Assembly (NCBI GenBank): GCA_963931435.1
Contig: OZ007012.1
Coordinates: 2,232,001-2,296,000, forward strand
Direction of reading: 5' to 3'
Origin: Coprousia sp963931435
Lineage (GTDB): Bacteria > Actinomycetota > Coriobacteriia > Coriobacteriales > Coriobacteriaceae
DNA: 64,000 nt
Part shown: one piece after another, positions 7,581-16,497 of the stretch
How the letters are laid out: each line of letters opens with the position of its first letter
Position numbering within the stretch: the first letter of the stretch is position 1
The notes under the pieces: generated by a model
What the model was told of the DNA's origin: nothing
The model's database searches: none
What the model saw: only the letters and a program-made list of their open reading frames with translations
Position numbers and translations under genes: made by a program

Positions 7581-8974
7581 CCAAGTACCGCCCCAACATC
7601 GGAGCGCCGCGCACACCCGCCAACGAGGAACCCGCCGAGGAGCGCGCCCGCGACTTCCGCCCCGTCGACACCGGCTACACCAAGGCCGACGCCATCGCCG
7701 AGGCCAACCGCTGCCTGGACTGCAAGAAGCCGCTGTGCATGGAGGGCTGCCCGGTGGGCGTGCACATCCCGCAGTTCATCGAGAAGATCCGCGCCGAGGA
7801 CTGGGCCGGGGCGCTTGAGACCATCAAGGCCGACAACCTCCTGCCCTCCGTCTGCGGCCGCGTGTGCCCGCAGGAGAACCAGTGCGAGGGCAAGTGCATC
7901 CTGGGCAAGAAGGGCGATCCGGTGGCCATCGGTCAGCTGGAGCGCATGGTGGGCGACATGGCCGACGAGGTGGGCACGGCGCCCGTGTGCGCCCCCAAGT
8001 GCGGCAAGAAGGTCGCCGTGGTGGGCTCCGGCCCCTCGGGTATCGCCTGCGCCGGTGAGCTCGCGCGCATGGGCTTCGACGTCACCGTGTTCGAGGCGTT
8101 CTTTACGGGCGGTGGCGTGCTGACCTACGGCATCCCCGAGTTCCGCCTGCCCAAGGACATCGTCAAACGCGAGATCGACGGCCTCGAGCAGCTGGGGGTG
8201 CACTTCGAGTACAACTCCGTGGCCGGTCGCCTCTTCGACGCCGACGAGCTCTTCAACGAGGACGGGTTCGACGCGCTCTACCTCGCCGTGGGCGCGGGCC
8301 TGCCGCGCTTCCTGCACGTCCCGGGCGAGAACCTGCCCGGCGTGTACTGCGCCAACGAGTACCTCACGCGCACCAACCTCATGCGCGCCTACGAGTTCCC
8401 CGAGTACGACACGCCCATCCGTCGCGGCAAGAACGTCGTGGTGTTCGGCGGCGGCAACGTCGCCATGGATGCGGCGCGCACGGCGCTGCGCCTGGGCGCC
8501 GAGAAGGTCACGCTGGCCTATCGCCGCACCGAGGCCGAGATGCCCGCTCGCCGCGCCGAGATCCACCATGCCAAGGAGGAGGGCGTCGAGATCCTGGAGC
8601 TCGCCAACCCGCTGCGCTTCCTTCCCGGCCCGGACGGGTTCGTCTCGACCATCGAGCTGCAGCGCATGGAGCTCGGCGAGCCCGACGCCTCGGGTCGCCG
8701 GCGCCCCATCCCCGTCGATGGCTCCGAGTTCGCCATCCCCTGCGACGTGGCCATCACGGCCATCGGCACGCGCGCGAACCCCTTCGCCAAGCTCTGCGCC
8801 GACGTCGAGCTCAACCGCTGGGGCCTCATCGAGACCGATGAGAGCGGGCGCACCTCGAACCCGCGCGTATGGGCGGGCGGCGACATCGTCACCGGCGCCG
8901 CGACCGTGATCCTGGCCATGGGCGCCGGCAAGACCGCCGCGCACTCCATCGCCGAGACGCTGCTGGCCGAGTAA
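7568..8974 (+). CDS. Ferredoxin:NADP oxidoreductase large subunit (NfnB/SudA, GltD-like)
   Basis: A 468-residue homologue of the glutamate synthase small subunit, as found in NfnB/SudA. The N-terminal ferredoxin-like part has RCLDCKKPLCMEGCPVGVHIPQF and CGRVCPQENQCEGKCILG, ligands for two Fe-S clusters. The FAD Rossmann motif is VAVVGSGPSGIACAGELARMG, the NADP motif VVFGGGNVAMDAARTALRLGA, and the end VWAGGDIVTGAATVILAMGAGKTAA is typical. No large GltB subunit is present, which favours NfnB/SudA over glutamate synthase. Its start lies inside the end of the small-subunit gene after GAGGAGG, indicating translational coupling. Confidence 0.9.
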   Translation: MPEVTKYRPNIGAPRTPANEEPAEERARDFRPVDTGYTKADAIAEANRCLDCKKPLCMEGCPVGVHIPQFIEKIRAEDWAGALETIKADNLLPSVCGRVCPQENQCEGKCILGKKGDPVAIGQLERMVGDMADEVGTAPVCAPKCGKKVAVVGSGPSGIACAGELARMGFDVTVFEAFFTGGGVLTYGIPEFRLPKDIVKREIDGLEQLGVHFEYNSVAGRLFDADELFNEDGFDALYLAVGAGLPRFLHVPGENLPGVYCANEYLTRTNLMRAYEFPEYDTPIRRGKNVVVFGGGNVAMDAARTALRLGAEKVTLAYRRTEAEMPARRAEIHHAKEEGVEILELANPLRFLPGPDGFVSTIELQRMELGEPDASGRRRPIPVDGSEFAIPCDVAITAIGTRANPFAKLCADVELNRWGLIETDESGRTSNPRVWAGGDIVTGAATVILAMGAGKTAAHSIAETLLAE

Positions 8975-9328
8975 CCGGCAAAGCGCGCAAGCGAGCAGCC
9001 GGCGGTTGCGCCCGTGCCGGGCACCCAGCGAACCCCGCCGCGCGCGCCGGCTTCCGCCAATCCCGCAGAGGCGAGCTCCAGGCACTCCGCCCGGAGCTCG
9101 CCTCGGCATATCACGCGGGCTCGTAATTGCGATTTGGGAACCATATGTACGTTCTAGGGCTCAAAACGCCTCCCAAATGTACATATGGTTCCCAAATCGA
9201 AAAAAGCAGCTGCTGATGGGACGCACACGCAAAGAAAAGGGCTCCCCCCAGCCGGAGAGCCCTGGATCGCGCTTTGCTTTGGATGGTTCCCGTAGCGCCC
9301 GACGGCGCGCGCACCGGATGGCGGGCGC
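8975..9328. other. Intergenic spacer with a large palindrome
   Basis: A 354-bp gap between the convergent NfnB-like and cytidylate-kinase-like genes. Apart from the palindrome at 9130-9199, no gene or RNA was seen. Confidence 0.7.
9130..9199. repeat. Intergenic palindrome, 21-bp perfect arms
   Basis: The arm at 9130-9150 (begins CGATTTGGGAACCAT) is the exact reverse complement of 9179-9199; the loop is 28 bases. There is no T-run on the 3' side in either direction, so it is not a normal terminator. It lies between convergent genes. Confidence 0.85.
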
Positions 9329-10081
9329 CTACTCGATCACAGTCACGGGGACGCGGAGCGTCTCGTCGGCGCGCTCCGCGGCGCAGGCGGTCTCCTCCTC
9401 GTAGATGCCCAGCTCGCGTAGCTTGGCGCGGTAGGCCGCGGCGATCACGTCCACGCAGCCCTGACGTCCCAGCTTGGCGCGGTTGACCACGATGTCCTTG
9501 CCCGAATCCATGCGCCACCTGCCCGCCGAGTAGCGCTTGTAGAACTCCTCGCGGAAGCGCTGCATGCGCTTCACCAGGCGCACCCCCTGCTGGCGCGTGA
9601 GCCCGCGCTTGGCCCGCACGATCTCCACGCGGTCATCGAAGGGAGCCGTCACCAGCACGGCGATATGGTTGGGGTTGTGGCGCAGGATGTAGTCGGAAAG
9701 ACGCCCCTCGAGGATGCAGCTCTCCGTCGAACCCAGATCGAGCACCACCTGGGCCATCTGCTCGAAGAGCTTGTCGGCGAGCGTGCGCGAATCGGCGCGA
9801 TCGGGCAGAAACGCCGTGAACTCCGCCGCGAGCTGCTCGTCGTACTCGGCGATCTTGTCCACCGTCTCGCCCGCGCGCTGGCTCGCGCGGACCAGGATCT
9901 CCTTGTCGTACAGGGGGATGCCCAGCTCGGTTGCGAGCATCTTGCCCACCTCGTGCCCCTCGGCGCCGAAATCGCGCGCGATGGTGATCACCACCGGCTG
10001 CCCGGCGCGCGACGCGTTCTCGGCGGCCACGCGCGCCTCCATCTCGGCGCGGTTTCTCTTAAGCAGCGTCATGATGCCCAT
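9329..10081 (-). CDS. Cytidylate kinase-like family protein
   Basis: A 250-residue protein of the cytidylate-kinase-like P-loop family. The nucleotide-binding start VVITIARDFGAEGHEVGKML replaces the canonical P-loop, followed by IPLYDKEIL, CILEGRLSDYIL and a basic LID-like region RQQGVRLVKRMQRFREEFYKRY. These proteins resemble Cmk but have no proven substrate; Cmk proper is usually elsewhere. GAAGGA precedes ATG 10081 by seven bases. It follows the ABC permease gene by 63 bases on the same strand and may be co-transcribed with it. Confidence 0.8.
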   Translation of the reverse strand: MGIMTLLKRNRAEMEARVAAENASRAGQPVVITIARDFGAEGHEVGKMLATELGIPLYDKEILVRASQRAGETVDKIAEYDEQLAAEFTAFLPDRADSRTLADKLFEQMAQVVLDLGSTESCILEGRLSDYILRHNPNHIAVLVTAPFDDRVEIVRAKRGLTRQQGVRLVKRMQRFREEFYKRYSAGRWRMDSGKDIVVNRAKLGRQGCVDVIAAAYRAKLRELGIYEEETACAAERADETLRVPVTVIE

Positions 10082-10144
10082 GATCCGATCCTTCCTTGAA
10101 GCGCGCAGCGCACCCGCGCGGCGCGCCCTGTCATGCCGCCCGTG

Positions 10145-10792
10145 CTAGGCGGCCACCACGCGCCGCTGGTAGGCGCGCACGATGAGCGAGATGCCGAAGT
10201 TGAGGATGAAGTACAGCGCGAACACGAACCCGTACAGCAAGAGCACCTGCGACAGGTTGCTCGTGTAGCCCATGACCACCTTGGCCGAGAACATGAACTC
10301 CATCACGTTGATGCCCGCCAGGTACGAGGAGTCCTTGATGACCGTCGTGCACTGCGAGAAGAGCGCCGGAATGATCGTCTTGAAGGTCTGCGGCAAGATG
10401 ATGTAGCGCATGCTCGCGAAGAAGCCGAAGCCCTGGCTCTTGGCCGCCTCGAACTGGCTCTTGGGGATGGAGTTGAGGCCGCCGCGCACGATCTCGGCCA
10501 TGACGGCGGAGGTGAAGAGCGTGAACGCCAGGACCGAGATGAAGATATCGGACCCCTTGACCGTGAAGTAGATGAAGAGGATCCACAGCAGGTTGGGCGT
10601 GCAGCGGAAGAGCTCGATATAGGCCGATACCAGCCACTTGAAGATGCTCAGCTTGCCCGTGCAGTACTGCTTGATGAGCGCGAGCACCGTGCCGAGCACA
10701 ACAGAGCAGATGATGGCGAGAACCGAGATCTCGATCGTCTTCAAGAAGCCCGCCATGATGAACGAGACGTTCGCCGGAGTGAAGATTTCCAT
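10145..10792 (-). CDS. Polar amino-acid ABC transporter permease (second)
   Basis: A 215-residue HisM/GlnP-type inner-membrane permease. The signature FRCTPNLLWILFIYF and the EAA loop GLNSIPKSQFEAAKSQGFGFFASMRYIILPQ contact the ATPase. About five hydrophobic segments. The start lies three bases after the stop of the first permease and follows GGAGG; the two permeases would form a heterodimer. Confidence 0.92.
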   Translation of the reverse strand: MEIFTPANVSFIMAGFLKTIEISVLAIICSVVLGTVLALIKQYCTGKLSIFKWLVSAYIELFRCTPNLLWILFIYFTVKGSDIFISVLAFTLFTSAVMAEIVRGGLNSIPKSQFEAAKSQGFGFFASMRYIILPQTFKTIIPALFSQCTTVIKDSSYLAGINVMEFMFSAKVVMGYTSNLSQVLLLYGFVFALYFILNFGISLIVRAYQRRVVAA

Positions 10793-10795
10793 GGG

Positions 10796-11542
10796 TTACG
10801 CCTCCTTCGCGGGCTCGGGGGTTATGCCGGGGATCCTCTTGGCGCGCGGGCGGTTCTTGGACCGCTTCTCGAGCCACTGCACGAGCAGCGCCAGCGGGAA
10901 GCAGATGACGAAGTACAGCACGCAGGCCATGATGTAGCCCTGGAGATAGCCGTAGGTCGAGACGAAGTTGTCGGCGTTGTACATGAGGTCGCCGCCGGCG
11001 ATGAGCGCGAGAACCGAGGTGTTCTTGACCAGGTTGAGCGCCTGGTTGCACAGCGGCGGCAAGATGACCTTGAAGGTTTGCGGCAGGATGATGAGCATGT
11101 AGGCCTGCGCACGGGTGAAGCCCTGGCTCTGCGCCGCCTCCATCTGGCCGCGCGGCACGCTCTCGATGCCGGTGCGGATGACCTCGGAGATGTAGGCCGC
11201 GTGGTAGAGGCCCACGCCGAGCGCGCCGATGGCAAACGACGACAGGCGCACCGGGCTTGGCGCGCCGAGGATGGCCTGCAGCACGCGCGGGCCGGCCATG
11301 TAGTAGAAGAACACCTGCACGGGCAGCGGCGTGTTCTGGAAGAACTCGACGTACACGCGGCTGATGGCGCGCAAGATGCGCGAGCGCGTGGTCGAGAAGA
11401 CGCCCAGGATGCACCCGAGCACCAGCGAGATCGCCAGTCCGGCGATCGTCACCTGCAGGGTAAAGCCAAAACCCTGCCAGAAGCTATCCATAGAGGCGAA
11501 TGTGATCTGCCATCGTCTAGGGTCGAAGAGACCGTCGAGCAT
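10796..11542 (-). CDS. Polar amino-acid ABC transporter permease (first)
   Basis: A 248-residue HisM/GlnP-type permease. It has VEFFQNTPLPVQVFFYY near the third transmembrane segment and the EAA loop GIESVPRGQMEAAQSQGFTRAQAYMLIILPQ. The C-terminal tail is basic (LEKRSKNRPRAKRIPG). GAAAGGAAGG precedes the ATG. It is separated from the binding-protein gene by 170 bases containing strong hairpins. Confidence 0.92.
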   Translation of the reverse strand: MLDGLFDPRRWQITFASMDSFWQGFGFTLQVTIAGLAISLVLGCILGVFSTTRSRILRAISRVYVEFFQNTPLPVQVFFYYMAGPRVLQAILGAPSPVRLSSFAIGALGVGLYHAAYISEVIRTGIESVPRGQMEAAQSQGFTRAQAYMLIILPQTFKVILPPLCNQALNLVKNTSVLALIAGGDLMYNADNFVSTYGYLQGYIMACVLYFVICFPLALLVQWLEKRSKNRPRAKRIPGITPEPAKEA

Positions 11543-11606
11543 AGCCCTTCCTTTCCAAAGTGCCCCGAGGAGCGGGGCGGCGCCGCATCGGGCGCCCTCG
11601 CTCGGA

Positions 11607-11687
11607 CCGGCCGCGGGCGCGGTCCGGCTCCCCCGGGCACGGTCAAGCAGGAGGCGGGTGCGGCGCTACGTGGGCGCAGCACCCGCC
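11607..11687 (-). promoter_or_regulatory. Intercistronic stem-loops after the binding-protein gene
   Basis: Two G+C-rich hairpins lie between the binding protein and the permeases; the clearest has arms GGCGGGTGC (11653-11661) and GCACCCGCC (11679-11687). Neither has a T-run. Such stems often protect the upstream mRNA so that more binding protein than permease is made; that role is inferred. Confidence 0.45.
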
Positions 11688-11712
11688 TCGCACGCGTCAA
11701 AAACGCCTGGTC

Positions 11713-12576
11713 TTACGCGCTCTCGCCGAGCCAGGTGGTAATCTCCTCGTCCATCCAGCCGTTGCCGAGCAGCTCGGTCACCGTCTCGTCCACCACGTCG
11801 GAGAGATCGGAGCCCTTCTTGGTGGCCACGCCGTACTCCTGCGTACCGAACTTGATGTCGGGCTCGACGTACTCCTTCTGGTCGTTCATATAGGTGTTGA
11901 GCGTGGAGCGGTCCATGGCAAAGGCGTCGATGTTGCCGCTCTCGAGCGCCGAGTTGATGGACGGGTAGTCCGGGTACTCGTTAAAGGTCGGCGTGGCGTC
12001 GATACCCTCGTCCTCGAGCATCTGCAGGATGGCCTCCTTGGTGGTGGAACCCTGTGAGACGCCGATAATCTTGCCGTCGAGGTCGGCCATCGACTCGATG
12101 CCCGAGTTCTTCATGACCATGATGCCCACCGAGTCGGTGCGGTAGGGCTCGGAGAAGTCCCAGTCCTCCTCGCGCTCGGGGGTGATGGTGTAGGTCGCCA
12201 CGACCACGTCGAGGGTGTCGTTGTCGATGAGCGGGCCGCGGGTCTTGGGCGTGACGGCGGTAAACTCGCACAGGCCCTGCTCTTTGGCCTCCTCGTACGT
12301 GGTGCCGAGCACCGCGGCCGCGAGCTGGTAGCACAGGTCGATCTCGAGCCCCTCGTACTCACCGGTCTCGGTGTTGAGGTAGCCGTAGCCCACAACATCC
12401 TGCTTAACGCCGCAGTTGAGCTTGCCGCGCGCCTTGATGGCCTCGACCTTGGACTCGCTGGAGGTGGAGCCGTTGCCGGCATCCTCACCCGAGCAGCCGG
12501 CGAGGACGCCCATGCTGCCGAGAGCGGCGGCGGAGAGACCGAAAACCTTCACGAACTGACGACGGGACAGAGACAT
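11713..12576 (-). CDS. Amino-acid ABC transporter substrate-binding lipoprotein
   Basis: A 287-residue solute-binding protein of the polar amino-acid family. The N-terminus SRRQFVKVFGLSAAALGSMG has twin arginines before the hydrophobic core, followed by the lipobox LAGC, so it is probably a lipoprotein, perhaps exported by Tat. The mature part (LNCGVKQDVVGYGYLNTETG, GLEIDLCYQLAAAVLG) resembles glutamate/aspartate-binding proteins; substrate assignment is tentative. ATG 12576 was chosen because AAGGAGG precedes it; the 32 upstream in-frame codons lie in the spacer. The upstream gene encodes the ATPase. Confidence 0.9.
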   Translation of the reverse strand: MSLSRRQFVKVFGLSAAALGSMGVLAGCSGEDAGNGSTSSESKVEAIKARGKLNCGVKQDVVGYGYLNTETGEYEGLEIDLCYQLAAAVLGTTYEEAKEQGLCEFTAVTPKTRGPLIDNDTLDVVVATYTITPEREEDWDFSEPYRTDSVGIMVMKNSGIESMADLDGKIIGVSQGSTTKEAILQMLEDEGIDATPTFNEYPDYPSINSALESGNIDAFAMDRSTLNTYMNDQKEYVEPDIKFGTQEYGVATKKGSDLSDVVDETVTELLGNGWMDEEITTWLGESA

Positions 12577-12681
12577 AAGAGGTACCTCCTTTTGGTACGG
12601 GCGCCCACCGGGTGCGCCGGGGCGCGGGCGCCGTGCGAGCCGCCCGAGCGCAAGGCCGGGCGGGTTGGCCAAAACGACGCG

Positions 12682-13413
12682 CTAGTGCAGGATCTTGTTG
12701 AGGAAGTCCTTGCAGCGCGGGTTCTGCGGGTTGGTAAAGAAGTGCTCGGGCGTGCCCTCCTCCAGGATCTGACCGTCGTCCATAAAGATCACGCGGTCGG
12801 CCACCTGCTTGGCGAAGTTCATCTCGTGCGTCACGCAGATCATGGTGATGTTCTCCTGTGCGAGCTCGATCATGACGTCGAGCACCTCCTGGATCATCTC
12901 GGGGTCGAGCGCCGAGGTGGGCTCGTCGAACAGGATGATCGGCTGCTTGGTGCACATGGCGCGCGCGATGGCGACGCGCTGCTGCTGGCCGCCCGAGAGG
13001 TTCTGCGGGTACTCGCCCGCCTTCTGCTCGAGGCCGACGCGCCTGAGCGCGGCGAGTGCGGCCTCGGTCGCCTCGGCCTTGCTCTTCTTCTGCAGCTTGA
13101 TGGGGGCGAGCGTCAGGTTGCCCAGCACCGTCATGTTGGGATAGAGGTTGAACTGCTGAAACACCATGGAGGAGTACTTGCGCGCCATCACGAGATGGTT
13201 CTTCTTGGTGAGCGGGGTGCCGTCGATGCGCACCTCGCCGGTGGTGGGCTCCTCAAGATAGTTGATACAGCGGATGAGCGTGGACTTCCCCGAGCCGGAG
13301 GGGCCGATGACCACGAGCTTCTCGCCCTTCGCGACCGTGAGGTTGATGTCCTTCAACACGTGCAGGTCGCCGAAGTACTTGTTCAACCCGTTGATCTCGA
13401 TCATGTTCGCCAT
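12682..13413 (-). CDS. glnQ: Amino-acid ABC transporter ATP-binding protein
   Basis: A 243-residue GlnQ/HisP-type ATPase. Walker A GPSGSGKST, Q-loop VFQQFNLYP, signature LSGGQQQRVAIARA, Walker B IILFDEPTSALDPE and the switch His in CVTHEMNFA are complete. MANMIEINGLNKYFG at 13413 is the normal family start, after GAAGGA; the upstream in-frame codons overlap the promoter region. First gene of the transporter operon. An 8-N9-8 palindrome lies about 80 bases upstream. Confidence 0.93.
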   Translation of the reverse strand: MANMIEINGLNKYFGDLHVLKDINLTVAKGEKLVVIGPSGSGKSTLIRCINYLEEPTTGEVRIDGTPLTKKNHLVMARKYSSMVFQQFNLYPNMTVLGNLTLAPIKLQKKSKAEATEAALAALRRVGLEQKAGEYPQNLSGGQQQRVAIARAMCTKQPIILFDEPTSALDPEMIQEVLDVMIELAQENITMICVTHEMNFAKQVADRVIFMDDGQILEEGTPEHFFTNPQNPRCKDFLNKILH

Positions 13414-13493
13414 GTATCCGGTCCTTCCTGTCCGGGGCCGTCCGCGCGCGCAGACGATGCGGTCCGCAGCCCTGAGCACTGTGTGAATATGGT

Positions 13494-13518
13494 ACGATGC
13501 TTTATACATGAGCATCGT
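13494..13518. promoter_or_regulatory. 8-N9-8 palindrome upstream of amino-acid transporter operon
   Basis: ACGATGCT, nine bases, AGCATCGT. On the minus strand the spacer contains TATAA, a possible -10 element, so a protein bound to the arms would cover the promoter. A candidate operator for the transporter operon; the regulator is not in the window as far as I can tell. Confidence 0.45.
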
Positions 13519-13715
13519 TTGAGAACACTCCCGCAACCGAACGGTAATGTAATTACCAGCTCGAATATGCAACGAGATTAAAATTATACCCGAATCATGC
13601 TTTGAATAAACGCTTTATCATAATAAAGCGCCTGTGCCTGGCCCCTCCGGATGGCCGAAACCGATCCTGCGGGCGCAAGTGACCGGACACTCCGCGCCAA
13701 GACCCGACGGCGCAC

Positions 13716-13744
13716 AAAAAGGGAGGACGTGCGCACGTCCTCCC
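13716..13744 (-). terminator. Rho-independent terminator of yqeY
   Basis: A perfect 24-bp palindrome (13721-13744) followed on the minus strand by five T (13716-13720), 31 bases after the yqeY stop. Confidence 0.85.
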
Positions 13745-13774
13745 CTCGGTATCGCATTTAGCGGCGCGGCCGGC

Positions 13775-14218
13775 TTACGCCAGACGGGCGCCGACCTCCT
13801 TGGCCGCCGCAGCCTTGTCGAAGTTGCCGCCGCATGCCTTGTTGAGCGCGCCCATCACGCGGCCCATGTCCTTGCGCGTGGTGGCGCCCAGCTCGGCGAT
13901 GGTCTTCTCGATCAGCTCGACGAGGGCCGTGCCGGAGAGCTGCTCGGGCAGCAGGCTCTCCAAGATCTCAACCTGGGCGCGCAGGGTATCGGTGCGCTCC
14001 TGGTTGTTGCCGGCCTTCTCGGACATCTCAAGCGTCTCGCTCGTCTGCTTGATCAGGCGCTTGATCATGTTGTTCACGTCCTCCTCGGTGGCGTCGCGGC
14101 GCTCGTTCACCTCGACGTTCTTCACCTCGCCCATCACCTGGCGGATGATGGAGAGACGTGTCTTATCCTTCGCCTTCATGGCGGCGACCATCTGGTCGTG
14201 AAGCTCCTCGTTGGTCAT
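13775..14218 (-). CDS. yqeY: GatB/YqeY domain protein
   Basis: A 147-residue YqeY-family protein: LHDQMVAAMKAKDKTRLSIIRQVMGEVKN at the start, then a helical C-terminal part with LLPEQLSGTALVELIEKTIAELG and KDMGRVMGALNKACGG. It resembles the tRNA-binding tail of GatB; the free-standing form is associated with tRNA metabolism, but its reaction is unproven. AGGAGG precedes the ATG. It has its own terminator. Confidence 0.9.
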   Translation of the reverse strand: MTNEELHDQMVAAMKAKDKTRLSIIRQVMGEVKNVEVNERRDATEEDVNNMIKRLIKQTSETLEMSEKAGNNQERTDTLRAQVEILESLLPEQLSGTALVELIEKTIAELGATTRKDMGRVMGALNKACGGNFDKAAAAKEVGARLA

Positions 14219-14384
14219 GGTTCCTCCTGATGACGGGCCCCGCTCCAGCGGATGCGGGGCAGCCGGTTCAAACGATCGTGCTGGGCACGGCGCGCTCGGC
14301 GGTGGATGGACCGATGGGCGCGCACCGTGTTGTTGGTGTAGGCGTCATGCCGTAGGCGCAACGCCCCCACCCGCACCAAGCATC

Positions 14385-15692
14385 CTACTCGGCGGTGCCG
14401 TCCGACGCCGCCCCATCGCTCCCGCTCGACGCATCAGCGCCGTCATCGGACGCCGATTCGTCGTCGCCCGAAGCACCGTCATCGGACGCGGCGGCGTCCA
14501 TGTCGACGTTGTAGGGCACGTCCTCCGGCATCGGGTTGATCGTGATGTCGGCGTCCTCGATGTACTGGTCGAGCCACGCGTTGTACGCGGTCTGCTGCTC
14601 GGTGGACTTTATCGTCTCGGCGAACTGGTCGCGCAGCGCCTCGGGAATCTGATCGATCGAGGTCACCTCGCCGTCCACGTGGAACAGGTCGGTGCACAGG
14701 ATGATGTGGTAGCCGTAAGTGGTCTCCACGATGCCGCTCATCTGCCCGGGCTGCAGCTGCGAGAGGGCGTCCTGGTAGGCGGTGACGAACGTGGTGAGCT
14801 TGTCCCAACCCACGTCGCCGCCGGCCTCCGCCGAGCTGTCCTCCGAATACTCCTTGGCGGCGTCCTCGAACGTGATGTTGCCCGCGTTGAGCTTGTCCAG
14901 AATCTCCTGGGCCTTCCGATGGGCTTCCTCGCGCGTGGTGTCATCGGCATCCTCGTCCACCTTGATGAGGATGTGCGACGAGCGCCGGGCGTCGTTGTAG
15001 CTGGCGAGGTTCTCGTTCGCATAGGCGATGATCTCCTCGTCGGTGGGCTCCTCGACCGGCGCCACGGCGTCGCGGAGCTTCTCCTGAGCCAGACTCGACT
15101 CAAGCGAGCTGCGATAGCTCTCCTCGGTCATGCCCATGGACTCGAGCAGGCTCACGAACGTCTCCTCGCTTCCATAGTTGGCCACCGTGTCGTCCCAGGC
15201 CTGATCGATCTCCTCGTCCGAGACGGTGATGTCGTGCTCCTTCTCGGCCAGCTGCAGCAGGTAGGTGCGCGCGTAGCTCTCGATCAGGCTCTCGCGGTAG
15301 CTCTCGGGCGTCATGCCGTTGCTGGAGAGGTAGCTGGCCCAATCGGCATCGCTCTCATAGCCCATGGAGGAGCGGGTGGCCATGATCTGGCGCGTGATGG
15401 TGTCCTCGCCGATGGACTGTCCCTCGACCGTTGCCGCGACGCCGCCGGTGAGCTCGTAGCCCTCGGAACTCTGCTGCGTCTGGTTGAGCACGCCCGCGCA
15501 GGCCATGGTGGACACCGAGAGGACCATGGCCGCCACGCCGATGGCCACCAGGATGTACTTGGCGCCCTTGCCCATCTTCTCCTTGCGCTCGCGCTTCTTC
15601 TGGCGCGGGGTCTTGTCCGCGCCCTCGGACTCCGGAGCCGTGCGCGAGACTTTGTATTGATGCCGCTTCGCGGCGTTGCGATCTGTAGCCAT
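14385..15692 (-). CDS. Membrane-anchored peptidyl-prolyl isomerase (PrsA/SurA-like foldase)
   Basis: A 435-residue extracytoplasmic foldase. A basic cytoplasmic N-terminus (KTPRQKKRERKEKMGKGAK) precedes one hydrophobic segment (YILVAIGVAAMVLSVSTMA); the Cys after it is not in a clean lipobox. Then come SurA-N-like helices (Tyr-rich, residues about 90-250), a parvulin domain (SSHILIKVDEDADD, GGDVGWDKL, GYHIILCTD, about 265-370) and an acidic Ser/Asp-rich tail of about 55 residues. GAAGGG lies before ATG 15692; the ORF extends 48 codons further upstream without a supported start. It would help fold secreted proteins such as the giant surface protein. Confidence 0.85.
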   Translation of the reverse strand: MATDRNAAKRHQYKVSRTAPESEGADKTPRQKKRERKEKMGKGAKYILVAIGVAAMVLSVSTMACAGVLNQTQQSSEGYELTGGVAATVEGQSIGEDTITRQIMATRSSMGYESDADWASYLSSNGMTPESYRESLIESYARTYLLQLAEKEHDITVSDEEIDQAWDDTVANYGSEETFVSLLESMGMTEESYRSSLESSLAQEKLRDAVAPVEEPTDEEIIAYANENLASYNDARRSSHILIKVDEDADDTTREEAHRKAQEILDKLNAGNITFEDAAKEYSEDSSAEAGGDVGWDKLTTFVTAYQDALSQLQPGQMSGIVETTYGYHIILCTDLFHVDGEVTSIDQIPEALRDQFAETIKSTEQQTAYNAWLDQYIEDADITINPMPEDVPYNVDMDAAASDDGASGDDESASDDGADASSGSDGAASDGTAE

Positions 15693-15822
15693 GTTGTCGC
15701 CCTTCATCAAACGAGCGCGGCCCGCCGAAGCGGGCTCGCATGCATGCGGGTCCCATTTTCTCACAAGGAGGCGTTGCGGAACGTGTGCTCCTCGTGTTGC
15801 CAAGACAGCGCGCCGCCGGGAA

Positions 15823-16281
15823 TCACTCAGCCGCAAGCGCCGCGATCAGGCCCTCGGGCGTCGTCTGGGCGAGTACGCGGCCCACGCGCTCGACGTCCAT
15901 GAACACGTTCATGAGGTGCTGCAGGGCGCCCACCTGCTCAATGTCGTGCGTGAACCCCAGGCACACCACCAGCTCGGCGGGCACGGCGTCGCCCAGACCC
16001 GCCATGGGTTCGAACGTCACGGGCCGCACGGGGCGCACCACCGCGATGAAGGGGCGCGCGGTGTGCTCAGCGTCCGCATGGGGCAGCGCGATGCCGCAGG
16101 CGGCGGTCATGAGCCCCGTGGGATAGGCGCGCTCCCGCTCGGCCACGGCTGCGCGCCAACTCGGGCGCACGTAGCCCGTCGGCAGCAGCACGGCGTCCAG
16201 CCGGTCGAACAGATCGTCCACATCCACGCAGTCCCAATCCAGGAACGTGAGGTCGGGACGGAAGAGCCCGGTATCGAACAT
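15823..16281 (-). CDS. PTS sugar transporter subunit IIA (fructose/galactitol type)
   Basis: A 152-residue EIIA domain. TAACGIALPHADAEHTARPFIAVVRP holds the phosphorylated His near residue 75. The length fits a free-standing GatA-like IIA protein. No IIB or IIC gene is beside it, so its sugar is unknown. The start is unsure: ATG 16281 is nine bases after GGAG, while ATGs at 16287 and 16290 are too close to it. It lies downstream of purN on the same strand, 216 bases away. Confidence 0.8.
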   Translation of the reverse strand: MFDTGLFRPDLTFLDWDCVDVDDLFDRLDAVLLPTGYVRPSWRAAVAERERAYPTGLMTAACGIALPHADAEHTARPFIAVVRPVRPVTFEPMAGLGDAVPAELVVCLGFTHDIEQVGALQHLMNVFMDVERVGRVLAQTTPEGLIAALAAE

Positions 16282-16497
16282 CGCCATCATCTCCTCATCC
16301 AACCGGCGCCGCGCGGGGCCGGCGCATCGGCGCCCTGGCGCTGCGCCCATCCATGCATCAGCGCGGAACGAGCGCGGCGCCCCTGCCGACCCGCTGCCGA
16401 TCGCAGGCGAGCCGCCGCGCCCGCAAAGCACCCGACGAGGCCGGCCGTGGTATCGGCACCGGGCCCGCCGTCCATGCCGCAAACCGGCCGCGGGACG

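Larger units (their letters stand above)
13414..13774. other. Intergenic regulatory region, A+T-rich in part
   Basis: A 361-bp spacer between the ABC transporter operon and yqeY. It holds the 13494-13518 palindrome, an A+T-rich stretch (about 13540-13630) with a short hairpin CGCTTTAT-CATA-ATAAAGCG (13611-13630), and the yqeY terminator. No ORF of interest. Confidence 0.6.
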
